Positions 44,746-53,245 of a DNA stretch of 64,000 nt are shown here, piece after piece (within the stretch, counting starts at the first letter, position 1; every line of letters starts with the position of its first letter). A model generated the notes under the pieces. It did no database searches. It had not been told where the DNA came from and was given only the letters and a program-made list of their open reading frames with translations. Source of the DNA: an uncultured Pseudoflavonifractor sp. (GTDB lineage Bacteria; Bacillota; Clostridia; Oscillospirales; Oscillospiraceae); NCBI GenBank assembly GCA_947425785.1, contig CANEAY010000004.1:1-64000 (forward strand), given 5' to 3'. The position numbers were made by a program, and so were the translations under genes.

Positions 44746-46611
44746 TTGATTGATGTATTATGGACTATTCTTCAAAGTTGGAATATTTCCAATTGGATCA
44801 TTTCCGTCGTTTGTACACTATCTTTATGCACATACCTTCTGATAAAAGAATATGGCCACACTTTTATTTCGCACATCTTACACCGGCGAAACCTCCCCTC
44901 ACTATGCTGCATGCTTTTTTTCTTTTGTACTTTCATAATACTGTTTCAAACTGGACTTTTTATTCGTATTCCTTTGCCCTTTCGCATCTTGCTTATCCTT
45001 CTTGATGCATTTTACACTGCAATAGTTTTATATTCAGTACAGAGCCTCACCCTTTTTTCTAAACGCTATCTCAAAAGATATCAGAAGTGGCTGAAGCTCG
45101 GTCAGGCTCACGAACACAGCGATATCCTCATGAAAATGCCGTGGTACTTCCTTGACACAAATGAAAAAGTTAGCTATCTGATATTGAAAGGGAAATATCT
45201 GTTTGAAATAGGAAATCATCGCGCAGCCTACGAAGTTATGTCTGGTATTGATCAAAAATTTTTGTACCCTGAAGAAATTACCGAACTGACAGTCGATTTA
45301 GTTTATATGACTTTAGCTTTAGGTAATTTTACTAAAGCTGAATTGCTTGTGGAACGAATTAAGACTGTCGCCCCACCCGCCTACTACTTTCTTAAATCCT
45401 ATCTCTCGGAGCTCCAAGGGGATTTAGACACCGCCTGGGAATACGCTCGTAGCGGAGAAAACTTTATCTCTACAAAAGAGAAAAATGCCAGGATACTAAC
45501 TGCCCTCTATACTCAATTGGGTCGTCTTTCATTCTTTCGCAACAATGTTACTGAGATGTTTCGTTATTACTATCTTGCGCTTGAGCAAGCGAAGCGCTAC
45601 GGCGATACTCGTTTGCTCCATTCCACTTATCAAAATCTTATTTCACAAATTCAAATGCAACACTTACACGAAGATAAAATGGATGACCTGATGGCTGAAT
45701 ATACATCTGCCATCTCTGGTTCTTCATTGCAAAATATGTTGGAGTTTTCCAATTTCCGCATATCGTTGGCCCGGCAACAACATGACAAAACGAAAGAATA
45801 TGAGATGATCCTTGCAGGGTATCGCCTTCTTCATCAGAAAACCTCACCACCTGAACAGTATATAATGGAAATGTCCACTTTAACTATGCTTACAAATGGT
45901 GACTATGACGCCACTATTGTATTAAACGATATTGCACAGCATTTTGATGCTTATTTCTCCTTACCGTTGCCTTCCCGCTTTATTGTACTTCAAGGGCTAA
46001 CGCGCCCACAGCATCTGACCATTGAACAGGCTAAATTATACGAGCTCTGGACACCCAAGCTTGTAAACTACGCCAAAAACTTTGCCGCAAAAGACTTAGA
46101 GGAATATGAACGCACTCTGCCAACTGATTGCGTTAATGAGCGTTGCTGGGTCATTCATCAGCGAATTGATTTTTTGAGACGCAGCGGCCCTCAATATGAT
46201 GGTCAGCAGGTATTGCAGTGGCTACAGGAAATTGCTCAAATCTATCGAGATCATAACCAAGCATTTCATGAAATTGAAACTGAAGTTACAATTCTAAGAC
46301 AATTTGATGAAATGATTTATCTTAAACAGCTTCTTCCTGATGCAGATACATTGGGGCGAATGAGAGACACCCTTTCAGATGCATGCAAAAAATCCGAACT
46401 GCTTCCAGCGGCAACTTTAGGTGGTCTTCTTATTGATCTTGCGTATTTTAGCCACAAATTAGGAGCCAACCGACAGGCCATAGAGTCTTTAACTCGCTTC
46501 TATAGCTCGAATTTGTCATCACAGGACCTATCGCAGGAATATCGTCAAAAACAGTCCATGCTGGAGCAAACTCTTCAATTGCATTCTGTAGAACAAACCG
46601 GTTTGAAATAG
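44746..46611 (+). CDS. Membrane-anchored TPR-like protein, island cargo
   Basis: 621 residues, AT-rich. Three N-terminal hydrophobic segments (about 14-34, 50-75, 80-100) are followed by a Lys/Arg-rich stretch (S-K-R-Y-L-K-R-Y) and then about 500 residues of helix pairs that resemble TPR or SEL1-type solenoids (for example A-L-G-N-F-T-K-A-E-L, Y-L-A-L-E-Q-A-K-R-Y-G-D). No enzyme motif. The likely start is the TTG at 44746, 8 bases after GGAGG; a TTG at 44731 lacks such a site. It is flanked by element backbone genes and might be a sensor or scaffold; function unknown. Confidence 0.72.
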   Translation: MIDVLWTILQSWNISNWIISVVCTLSLCTYLLIKEYGHTFISHILHRRNLPSLCCMLFFFCTFIILFQTGLFIRIPLPFRILLILLDAFYTAIVLYSVQSLTLFSKRYLKRYQKWLKLGQAHEHSDILMKMPWYFLDTNEKVSYLILKGKYLFEIGNHRAAYEVMSGIDQKFLYPEEITELTVDLVYMTLALGNFTKAELLVERIKTVAPPAYYFLKSYLSELQGDLDTAWEYARSGENFISTKEKNARILTALYTQLGRLSFFRNNVTEMFRYYYLALEQAKRYGDTRLLHSTYQNLISQIQMQHLHEDKMDDLMAEYTSAISGSSLQNMLEFSNFRISLARQQHDKTKEYEMILAGYRLLHQKTSPPEQYIMEMSTLTMLTNGDYDATIVLNDIAQHFDAYFSLPLPSRFIVLQGLTRPQHLTIEQAKLYELWTPKLVNYAKNFAAKDLEEYERTLPTDCVNERCWVIHQRIDFLRRSGPQYDGQQVLQWLQEIAQIYRDHNQAFHEIETEVTILRQFDEMIYLKQLLPDADTLGRMRDTLSDACKKSELLPAATLGGLLIDLAYFSHKLGANRQAIESLTRFYSSNLSSQDLSQEYRQKQSMLEQTLQLHSVEQTGLK

Positions 46612-46648
46612 AAAATCATTTTGCATTGCGCCTTTTGGGGTAAATATC

Positions 46649-46678
46649 GAGGCACCGCCTATATTTAAGCGGTGCCTC
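46649..46678 (+). terminator. Terminator after the TPR-like gene
   Basis: GAGGCACCGC / GCGGTGCCTC hairpin with a 10-base loop, followed by TGCTTTC. Confidence 0.75.
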
Positions 46679-46718
46679 TGCTTTCTAACGGCCATCTACT
46701 TTTATTGCTTGCTTTCAC

Positions 46719-47816
46719 TCACCTTCTTATCCCCGGTACCAGCACCTCCTGGGCGAAGTGGGTGGTCTCCGGGTCTTCATCTGGGAAGGAACCTTCAGTT
46801 CGCAGCACCCGGTCAGCGGTGACATAGAACTGCTCCCGAAAGTCGTCTGTGCCGTCGAAGGGGCGGTGCCTTGTTGAACCATCGGTTTCGTGGAACATCA
46901 CCCCATCGCAGTCGTGGGCGGTCATGTCCACATCCCACCAGCGGCCCTCGGCGTAGACCGTGTTCCACTGGTGGTTGCCCCCGTGCTTGAGGAGACAGGG
47001 GATGCCCGCTTGCTGGCAGAGGAACTGGAAGCTGTACGCGTAGGACATACAAGCGCCCCGGAGGATACCGTCCTGGGCCAGCACTTCACTGGGCCAGATG
47101 TAGCAGGTCTTGTCGTAGGCGATGCGGTCGCAGACATACCAGGCCATGCGCTGAACCTTCTCCCGGTCGCTCAACCCAGCAAGGCTGGCGATGAAGTCCT
47201 TGGTGTGTTCGGCGGCGGAAATCATGTTTTCCGAATACCTTGCCCGGCAGAGGTATCCGCTCCCATCCTCCGAGGCAACCAACTCGTAGCTTGGGTATCT
47301 GCCCAGGGTAGCGAGGACGGCTTGGATCTGTTGGATATCTTGCTCACCTTTTTGGAACAGCGTCTCGTCATCCCCATACTTCAACCCCATCATGCCGGAG
47401 ACGGCAGAGCCGAAGGGAGTGGTTTGACCAGTGACCACTGCCTGACGGATGGTGTTGTAGACCTCTCTGGTGAGGTAGCCGGTGAACGCCGAGGAGCTGG
47501 CCTGGGCGGCGCGGCTGGTGAGCGTAGGTATGGCCTCCTCCTGATAGGGACTCCCGCTGGTGACGATGACCGAGTTGGTCTGCGGGTCGTAGCGCACACC
47601 GAAGTCCACCGCCTTGCCGATGTCCCGAAGTTTTACGAAGTTGTGCCCTTCGATGGCGTAGGCTTCCAGTTCCACCCTCTGACCGTCCACGAAGAACTGC
47701 TGGGTGCTGGGGGTGGCCTTGAGCCACGTCTCTGTGGCAGAGGCCACCGGGCCAACGAGGGTCGCTCCTACGATAATTCCTGCTGTCAGTGTGAGGATGT
47801 TTTGCTTAGTTTTCAT
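46719..47816 (-). CDS. Secreted protein with copper-amine-oxidase N-terminal-like and transglutaminase-like domains
   Basis: 365 residues. The signal peptide ends near A-S-A-T-E. A short stalk-like domain (about 38-90) has V-E-L-E-A-Y-A-I-E-G-H-N-F-V-K-L-R-D-I-G, the pattern of copper amine oxidase N-terminal domains. The C-terminal transglutaminase/protease-like domain has a Cys-His-Asp triad: C256 (R-G-A-C-M-S-Y-A), H282 (G-N-H-Q-W-N) and D295 (W-W-D-V-D). Such proteins are cell-surface peptidases or cross-linkers. Its GC is like the backbone. Role in the element unclear. Confidence 0.85.
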   Translation of the reverse strand: MKTKQNILTLTAGIIVGATLVGPVASATETWLKATPSTQQFFVDGQRVELEAYAIEGHNFVKLRDIGKAVDFGVRYDPQTNSVIVTSGSPYQEEAIPTLTSRAAQASSSAFTGYLTREVYNTIRQAVVTGQTTPFGSAVSGMMGLKYGDDETLFQKGEQDIQQIQAVLATLGRYPSYELVASEDGSGYLCRARYSENMISAAEHTKDFIASLAGLSDREKVQRMAWYVCDRIAYDKTCYIWPSEVLAQDGILRGACMSYAYSFQFLCQQAGIPCLLKHGGNHQWNTVYAEGRWWDVDMTAHDCDGVMFHETDGSTRHRPFDGTDDFREQFYVTADRVLRTEGSFPDEDPETTHFAQEVLVPGIRR

Positions 47817-47972
47817 GCGATTCCTTCTTTCTCCCGCCGTGCGGGTGTTATTACAAAAGGAACCATACTCTAAAGTTTTTCAGAAAGCTATGGTTTTGGA
47901 GCAGAGTTATCAGTCCAGACACATTTTCCTTTGGGCCGTTTCTCATTGTATATGCAGCGCAATATTTGAACC

Positions 47973-49760
47973 CTACCACCCCATGGTCATGCCGCCCATG
48001 CCTTGCTGTTGGGCTTGGCGTTGATCTTCGTGGTCATCCGGCTTGTGGCCCATGGCCAGCTTCTTTTCTCTGAGCTGTTCCATTCGCTTGCGGTCGATTT
48101 GGATACCGCCGGGGATCGTTGGGGCTGGTGTTGTAGATTGGAGGATACGGCTCATGTGATGAAGGAGCCGAGTGACGGAGAGCATGACAGAGGGCGGGCC
48201 GAGACTATCCCAACGATCCAGAAAGAATTGGGCGTAGGTGTTGCCCTGGGCTGTTGACTGAGTAAACCAGGCGTGGGCCTGCTCATAGTCCTCTTGCTCC
48301 AGATAATATTTCCCCAGCGCATATTGGGCGTACTGGTTCCCAGATTCGGCAGAGGCAGTCAGGTATGCCACCGCCTTTTCCTCGTTCTTGGGAATTCCCT
48401 TATCGGTCAGATAGAGCTTACCCAGCCGATAGTCGGCATGCCGGTTGCCCTGGGTAGAGGCCTTCTCATACCAGCGAACGGCCTCCTCTACTCGTTGTTC
48501 AGATTGGAGGAGTTTCCCCAACGCATATCGGGAAAAGCCCAGGCCCTTTTCTGCCGCCGCCCGAAACCATGTCTCTGCTTCTTCATCATCCGGGATCACG
48601 CCCAGGCCGTCCCGATAGCATTTGCCCAACTGATGGGCAGCCACAGTGAAACTCTGTTCCCAAAGTTGCTCCAATGTGCGGACGGCTTCTTCTTTCTCAC
48701 TCCACACCGTATCGTCATCATATAGGACAGCCTTGGCCTGACGATATACCGCCGCCATCTGGTAGACGGTTTGGAACCGGGAAGACGCTTCTTCCTCCTG
48801 GACTTCATCTTCCATGTCCTTGTCCTCAAAGGTGACCACGCCAAGCCTGATGTTCTCCGCCTCCTGAATGACAGCGTTTTTGATCTGCCGGAACTCCTTT
48901 TGCTCAGAGAGCTTAGGCCGCTTTCTCTCTGGCTGCTCCGAGTAGTAGTCCATCACCTGGCATTGGAGCTGCCACCATGCCTCATAGGCATTCTTCACAG
49001 CAGGTACCTTTTCCAACTCATCCACGATGCTGTCCACGGTGGCCTTGGTATCTTTCCTGAGGTAGCCATAGATCTTCTTCCCTTTAGCTGATTCCAGTTG
49101 TGCAGAGAGGGTCAACATCAGTTGTTCTATCTCCGGGTTGCTGCATACGCCCTTTCTCATCTCTTGGGCCAGTGTTTTCATCTTCTCTTTGGCCTGACAA
49201 ACCAGTTCATCCCTGCTAACAGATTTTTGCTCATAGGTATGGAGCATCTCCATCTTGAAAATATCGTTGGTCAGCTCTGATTTGATCTTCTTGATCCCCT
49301 CTTTGTTCAAGTATGCCTGCCCCGGTTTTACTGACCAGGCCATCATGTGGACATGGGGATGGTCACCCTCATCGTGGAAGGCGGCATACCAACGGAAGTC
49401 ACCAGGTGGGATGCGCATGGCGGCAGCGATGTCGTTGCGGTGAGTGCGAAGCAGGTTGCGCCATTGGTCGGCGTGGTCGTATCCCAATCGGACGGCATCC
49501 TCCCGCTTGAGAGAAATGATGTGCGTCCAGATATTGCCGGGGTACCCATCCAACTCCTTCACGGCTTCAGTCATGCCGATGCTGTCCTCATCACCAAAGA
49601 GACCGTGGGAGCGAGGCCGCTGTGCCATGTACTCCATGTAACCGGAGGGGGACTGCTGGATCAACTCTACGCCGTCCCTTGTCCCGATGTACTCCAGATA
49701 GCCACCAGCTTTACCACTGCTACCCTTGATATAGGGGCTCTTGACGATGAGCCGGGCCAT
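47973..49760 (-). CDS. MobP-type relaxase fused to Sel1-like repeats
   Basis: 595 residues. The relaxase domain (about 1-200) has the motif I region G-G-Y-L-E-Y-I-G-T-R (Tyr21/24) and the metal-binding H-D-E-G-D-H-P-H-V-H at 129-138 (three His). A helical linker (200-370) leads to four or five Sel1/TPR-like repeats (about 375-525) and a Gln/Met/Gly tail. It would nick the element's oriT for conjugative transfer. The start overlaps the accessory gene stop (TGATG). Fusion of relaxase to Sel1 repeats is known in Firmicutes but unexplained. Confidence 0.9.
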   Translation of the reverse strand: MARLIVKSPYIKGSSGKAGGYLEYIGTRDGVELIQQSPSGYMEYMAQRPRSHGLFGDEDSIGMTEAVKELDGYPGNIWTHIISLKREDAVRLGYDHADQWRNLLRTHRNDIAAAMRIPPGDFRWYAAFHDEGDHPHVHMMAWSVKPGQAYLNKEGIKKIKSELTNDIFKMEMLHTYEQKSVSRDELVCQAKEKMKTLAQEMRKGVCSNPEIEQLMLTLSAQLESAKGKKIYGYLRKDTKATVDSIVDELEKVPAVKNAYEAWWQLQCQVMDYYSEQPERKRPKLSEQKEFRQIKNAVIQEAENIRLGVVTFEDKDMEDEVQEEEASSRFQTVYQMAAVYRQAKAVLYDDDTVWSEKEEAVRTLEQLWEQSFTVAAHQLGKCYRDGLGVIPDDEEAETWFRAAAEKGLGFSRYALGKLLQSEQRVEEAVRWYEKASTQGNRHADYRLGKLYLTDKGIPKNEEKAVAYLTASAESGNQYAQYALGKYYLEQEDYEQAHAWFTQSTAQGNTYAQFFLDRWDSLGPPSVMLSVTRLLHHMSRILQSTTPAPTIPGGIQIDRKRMEQLREKKLAMGHKPDDHEDQRQAQQQGMGGMTMGW

Positions 49761-50161
49761 CAGGTATCACCCTCTGCGGCCTTCTCCTCAAAGGTCAGCT
49801 TGCCGTTTGTCGCTTTCACATTTTTGATGCTCTCCACTCTCCGTTTCTTCAGATAGTCCTCGCTCAAGTTCACACAGTCTATCAGAGTAGAAATGCCCAT
49901 GTCCATCTCCACCGCCAGCTTGTAGAGCAGCTTAGCCATGCGATCCTCGAAGGTACCGATACGACCATCGATAGCAGACTGAATGGCAGGAGGTAGCACC
50001 GTGTTCTCCAATCCTTCCAGATAGTCAGTATAGAAGTTGATTGCCCGGAGGATAAAATTATTCCGGCTCTGACAGCCGTCCTGCTCATACCATCGTTCCA
50101 CCTTGAACCGGGTTAGTACATCCAGCCGCAGGGGGAAACGGCTTTCATCGTGTTTGCTCAT
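49760..50161 (-). CDS. Mobilization accessory protein (MobC/RHH-like)
   Basis: 133 residues. The N-terminal F-P-L-R-L-D-V-L-T-R-F-K-V-E-R-W-Y and S-R-N-N-F-I-L-R-A-I-N-F-Y match ribbon-helix-helix accessory proteins that help relaxases at oriT. The C-terminal half is helical and charged. It overlaps the relaxase by one base, the usual order for such pairs. Confidence 0.78.
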   Translation of the reverse strand: MSKHDESRFPLRLDVLTRFKVERWYEQDGCQSRNNFILRAINFYTDYLEGLENTVLPPAIQSAIDGRIGTFEDRMAKLLYKLAVEMDMGISTLIDCVNLSEDYLKKRRVESIKNVKATNGKLTFEEKAAEGDT

Positions 50162-50348
50162 AAAATTGCTCCTTTTTGCTCAAATACATCATGTGTAGAG
50201 CTTGGGGTAGTAAGGTTTGGGCGGATTGTGACCTCAAATCACATTTTTCTCCTTGCCCATGACCCCATGCCCTTATGCCCTTCAACTGCCCGCACTGCGG
50301 GCAGAAGTGGGTGCCGGGGCGGCTCAAAGACGTCACGGCTTTATCCTG

Positions 50349-50720
50349 CTATTCCTCACGCTGGAAGTCCTTGCCTCTCCACTTGGCATTGGTGTAGTAC
50401 TCCACTGCCTCCCGGATAGGTAGGATGATGTACTTCAGGTTGGCGTTCCGCTTGAGACCATCCTTTGTCCAGAGGGTCGTGTTCTCCGTTCGGATGAGCC
50501 GCTTGTCCACCAGTTCAGAGACATACTTCCGCACTGTGTTTGGACTCATGCGGACACTGTCCCCGATGGTAGAGTAGCTTGGGTGGCAAGAATAGCTTTT
50601 CCGGCCTTCGATGTAGAGTAGGTAGGCATAAACAGCGATGGCACCTGCGGAGAGGTCAAGACAAAAAAGCTCGTTGGGCAGAGTGAATCGGTGAGAGAGT
50701 TTTGGCTGTTGGATCATCAC
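50349..50720 (-). CDS. Winged-helix DNA-binding protein
   Basis: 123 residues. The pattern L-S-A-G-A-I-A-V-Y-A-Y-L-L followed by S-Y-S-T-I-G-D-S-V-R-M-S-P-N-T-V-R-K-Y-V is a winged helix-turn-helix, of the type found in RepA/replication initiator N-domains and element regulators. The basic C-terminus has no extra domain. It overlaps the excisionase-like gene by 4 bp (ATGA). Probably an element regulator; full replication initiators are longer. Confidence 0.8.
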   Translation of the reverse strand: MMIQQPKLSHRFTLPNELFCLDLSAGAIAVYAYLLYIEGRKSYSCHPSYSTIGDSVRMSPNTVRKYVSELVDKRLIRTENTTLWTKDGLKRNANLKYIILPIREAVEYYTNAKWRGKDFQREE

Positions 50721-50932
50721 TGACTGTCACCTCCCATCGTTTGTTTCTCCACCCACTGACAGAGCTTATCCTTGGGTACCACGATACGGTTGCCGATACG
50801 GATAGCCGGGAAGCCTTGCTCCGCCATCAACTCATAGGCGCTGGAGATTGAGATACCCAGGGTTTGGGCCACGAGCTTTGCGCTGAGAAACAGCGGCAGT
50901 TCATCGTAGGATTTGAATTCAGATTCTTTCAT
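50717..50932 (-). CDS. Excisionase-family helix-turn-helix protein
   Basis: 71 residues. The pattern L-F-L-S-A-K-L-V-A-Q-T-L-G-I-S-I-S-S-A-Y-E-L-M followed by F-P-A-I-R-I-G-N-R-I-V-V-P-K-D is the MerR-like/Xis fold (excisionase family DNA-binding protein). It would direct the integrase towards excision or regulate element genes. The ATG at 50932 has AAGGGA upstream; a longer reading has no family similarity. Confidence 0.83.
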   Translation of the reverse strand: MKESEFKSYDELPLFLSAKLVAQTLGISISSAYELMAEQGFPAIRIGNRIVVPKDKLCQWVEKQTMGGDSQ

Positions 50933-51252
50933 TAAATCCCTTCTTTCAAAAAATTTATTTGCCACACACCGTACCGCTTCCTGCCCCGGACTTTTACCGC
51001 GGCGTCTTTCCTCTGTCGGTGCGCTCTTTCGCATTGCGAGATCCTGGCGCACTTCCCCCAGGGGCTTATCTTCTCCGGTGGTGGGTATTCACTTGTCAAG
51101 GTGCAGAATAAACCATGAGCCACTTTCATTTTTCGATTGACAATCTATATTTATTTTGGTATAGTCTATTCACGATTAGACTTTAACACTTGTAAAAAGA
51201 ATTGTCAATAGTTTTTCAGAGACAAATTGTCTATTGTAAGGGAGGACTTCTC
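50933..51252. promoter_or_regulatory. Divergent control region with SigA promoter and ATTGWCAAT-type repeats
   Basis: About 320 bp without a gene. The rightward promoter is TTGACA (51137-51142), 17 bp, TATAGT (51160-51165). Three similar short sites, ATTGACAAT (51136), ATTGTCAAT (51201) and ATTGTCTAT (51226), lie at the promoter and between it and the DUF6076 start. They are candidate operators for an element regulator. Confidence 0.7.
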
Positions 51253-52017
51253 ATGGGATTTCCTAAACTGACTTTCCCGCTGACCGTGGACTTTTCGTCT
51301 GCCGGATATTGGATCGGCGATACCGGTCCCTACAAATACGGAGCGGCAGTGACCGCCTTTTTCATAGGAGATGTCCTGACCGAACATGTTGCTAACGACG
51401 GCATACCTCTGATGCAGGAGCTGGAGCGCTACCTCCGCGCCTTTGGCGGCCATCTTCAGCCCTATGTGCGGGAGGAGGACAATGGCTCAGTCGCCCCGCA
51501 GGTGTTCCTTGACCCCGGTGCTGCTCATGCAAATTGCGACCTCTGTTTTGCCTTCCATCCAATCGAGGAAGCGAGCATTATCGTGGAGCGATGCACTTTT
51601 TCTTCTCTGCGAGACTTTCTATATGTGGAACTGGGCAAGGCCATTCTTCATGGTAATGCGCCCCGGCAATGCAGGCTGTGCGGCCGCTGGTTCCTCCACG
51701 AGCAGGGCGATCGCTCCATCTACTGTGAGCGTGTTGCCCCCGGTGAGGAGATCAAGACCTGCCGGGAGGTGGGTGCACGGGCAGTGTTTGAGAACAAGCT
51801 TCAGAGTGAGGAGACCTGGAGGATCTATAAGCGCGCCTATAAGAAATATTACGCCCGCGTGATGAAGGGTAACATGAGCCGGGAAGACTTCAACGCCTGG
51901 GTAAAGAAGGCAGCGGCGAAGCGGGACACCGCCATTCTGCTGCTGGAATCTACCAAGGGAGCCGAGGAGCGGGCTACACTGGTAGAGAAGCTTCGGGAAG
52001 AACTGAATCGGGCATAA
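51253..52017 (+). CDS. DUF6076-family protein
   Basis: 254 residues. The central C-R-L-C-G-R-W-F ... I-Y-C-E-R ... T-C-R-E-V-G is a small zinc-finger-like module (about 143-175). The flanking helices match DUF6076, found almost only in clostridial integrative elements. A basic K-R-A-Y-K-K-Y-Y-A-R segment follows, and nucleic acid binding is plausible (inference). The ATG at 51253 has GGGAGG upstream. It has its own promoter at 51137 and terminator at 52029. Confidence 0.82.
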   Translation: MGFPKLTFPLTVDFSSAGYWIGDTGPYKYGAAVTAFFIGDVLTEHVANDGIPLMQELERYLRAFGGHLQPYVREEDNGSVAPQVFLDPGAAHANCDLCFAFHPIEEASIIVERCTFSSLRDFLYVELGKAILHGNAPRQCRLCGRWFLHEQGDRSIYCERVAPGEEIKTCREVGARAVFENKLQSEETWRIYKRAYKKYYARVMKGNMSREDFNAWVKKAAAKRDTAILLLESTKGAEERATLVEKLREELNRA

Positions 52018-52028
52018 AAAGTAAAAGC

Positions 52029-52048
52029 AGGACTGACCGGTCAGTCCT
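52029..52048 (+). terminator. Terminator after DUF6076 gene
   Basis: Perfect palindrome AGGACTGACCGGTCAGTCCT followed by GTTCTTCTTTG. Confidence 0.75.
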
Positions 52049-52093
52049 GTTCTTCTTTGTCTGTAGCGACGCAGCTATTGAGTTAGTATTCCT

Positions 52094-52567
52094 TCACCCC
52101 ATACTCCCGGCCTTGTTGCCGTCCTCGTATATCATCTCATCATAAATCGCCGTGCCTTCGCCCTGGCTCTCCACCTAACCAAAACCGGGTACGTAGACCA
52201 TGTTGTCGGGCCGCAGATCAACGGTCGTCGGTGTGGGGCCGGGTGTAGTTTCCTGGGGGAGATGATTTTCGGCTTGGAGATCGGTTCAGGCGTTGGTGTC
52301 GGGACAGATTCGGAAGCTGCGACGGATTCCGTAGGCACTATCTCCAGTTCACTGATGGCCGGACGGTACAGTTCCGGCCTTGGGTTTTCTATCTCTTCTT
52401 CTCTGTCTCCGGTACCTCCTTATGCTCCGCAACGGGTGGCTCTGGAGCGCTCACGGCGGGAGTTGGGTCTGGTGTGAGTGTTTTCCGACCACTCCGCTCT
52501 GCGGCCACACAACGGTGCACAGAGCGATACAGGTGGCAATCACGGTCACTATAATGAGCTTCTTTAT
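52094..52567 (-). pseudogene. Decayed DUF6550-type lipoprotein/secreted-protein gene
   Basis: Pieces of one protein can be read in three frames on the minus strand. First comes a signal-peptide-like K-K-L-I-I-V-T-V-I-A-T-C-I-A-L at 52567, starting with ATA instead of ATG behind an intact AGGAGG. A Pro/Glu-rich segment (T-P-D-P-T-P-A-V-S-A-P-E-P) in another frame follows. The C-terminal M-V-Y-V-P-G-F-G, an in-frame TAG, and V-E-S-Q-G-E-G come last, ending D-G-N-K-A-G-S-M-G. The last block is the conserved end of DUF6550 proteins. Lost start, at least two frameshifts and an internal stop make it non-functional. Confidence 0.82.
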
Positions 52568-52749
52568 TCTTCTTCCTCCTTTTTGTATATGAAACGAGCG
52601 CTCGGTCTCAACGCCATGCGGCGAGAGACTGAGCGCTCGTTTTCATAGTGATTCAATTCTGTGGAGAGCTTCCACGCCAGCTCGAATCCAGAGAAGAAGC
52701 TGTCAATGGCGGTGTCCTCCGCAATACGGCCTTTGGCTTGTGATACCAC
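52564..52749 (-). pseudogene. C-terminal remnant of a DUF6809-like protein
   Basis: Sixty codons open from a weak GTG. D-S-F-F-S-G-F-E-L-A-W-K-L resembles the F-I-M-G-F-R-L-G-V-R-I-M block of the DUF6809 protein at 44155, but the N-terminal half is missing. The reading then runs through an inverted repeat. The break near 52745 is probably where the dnd cargo entered the backbone. Confidence 0.5.
52588..52647. repeat. 28-bp near-perfect inverted repeat
   Basis: Arms 52588-52615 and 52620-52647 around a 4-base loop, core CGAGCGCTC. It is probably a bidirectional terminator or a relic end of a mobile piece. It lies between the DUF6550 pseudogene and the dnd cargo. Confidence 0.75.
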
Positions 52750-52870
52750 TCTTTATCAAATAAATTGATAATCTGTTTTTGTTTGCCATACCGCATACCA
52801 CCTATCAGTACTATACTCTTATCTTTACATAAGACCTCGTATTGCTTCTCATTCAGAACCCCAAGGGTAA
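52750..52870. other. Unassigned segment after dndE
   Basis: About 120 bp. On the minus strand a frame that is +2 to dndE stays open through L-N-E-K-Q-Y-E-V-L-C and F-D-K-E-W-Y-H-K-P-K, which reads like genuine protein but has no start codon or ribosome site. It could be the truncated end of a gene lost when the dnd block joined the element. No other feature seen. Confidence 0.35.
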
Positions 52871-53245
52871 TTACAACCCTTTGTCCAACTCCGTCAAATG
52901 CATAAGTAAATCTCTTGAATACTTTTTTTCTTGTTCCAACAAACGGGCACCACGTTCCAAATGACCTTTCACATAAGTGGGAAAGTATTCTTCGTCAGGG
53001 ATATGCCGGCCTTCTTGCAATTCAATCAGGCATTTATAGAGACTGTCTGCATCTCCGGTGATTGTTGGACGGTTCAGCTCTTTACCCAGACTATCAGAAT
53101 ATAACTCAATCTCCATCAAAGGCCCTTGGCGAATAGATAGAGATAACGCAAGCCTCATGAGAGTAGGCCACGGAAGTTTTTCACTTGCCTCAATTTGATT
53201 GAAGATTTCTTCCGTTTGCCGGGATGTTTTAAGTTTAAACGCCAT
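52871..53245 (-). CDS. dndE: DNA sulfur modification protein DndE
   Basis: 124 residues, the size of DndE. It begins F-K-L-K-T-S-R-Q-T-E-E-I-F-N-Q-I, typical of the family, with a helical, Leu-rich middle and C-terminal R-G-A-R-L-L. DndE binds nicked DNA and is needed for phosphorothioate formation. Last gene of the dndBCDE operon, overlapping the dndD stop by one base (TAATG). Confidence 0.92.
   Translation of the reverse strand: MAFKLKTSRQTEEIFNQIEASEKLPWPTLMRLALSLSIRQGPLMEIELYSDSLGKELNRPTITGDADSLYKCLIELQEGRHIPDEEYFPTYVKGHLERGARLLEQEKKYSRDLLMHLTELDKGL

Noticed and set aside
50275-50397. 40-codon frame starting M-P-F-N-C-P-H-C-G
   Set aside because: It looks like a zinc knuckle but has no ribosome site. 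The same bases form a perfect inverted repeat that also gives C-P-Q-C-G on the other strand, and the frame runs into the winged-helix gene.
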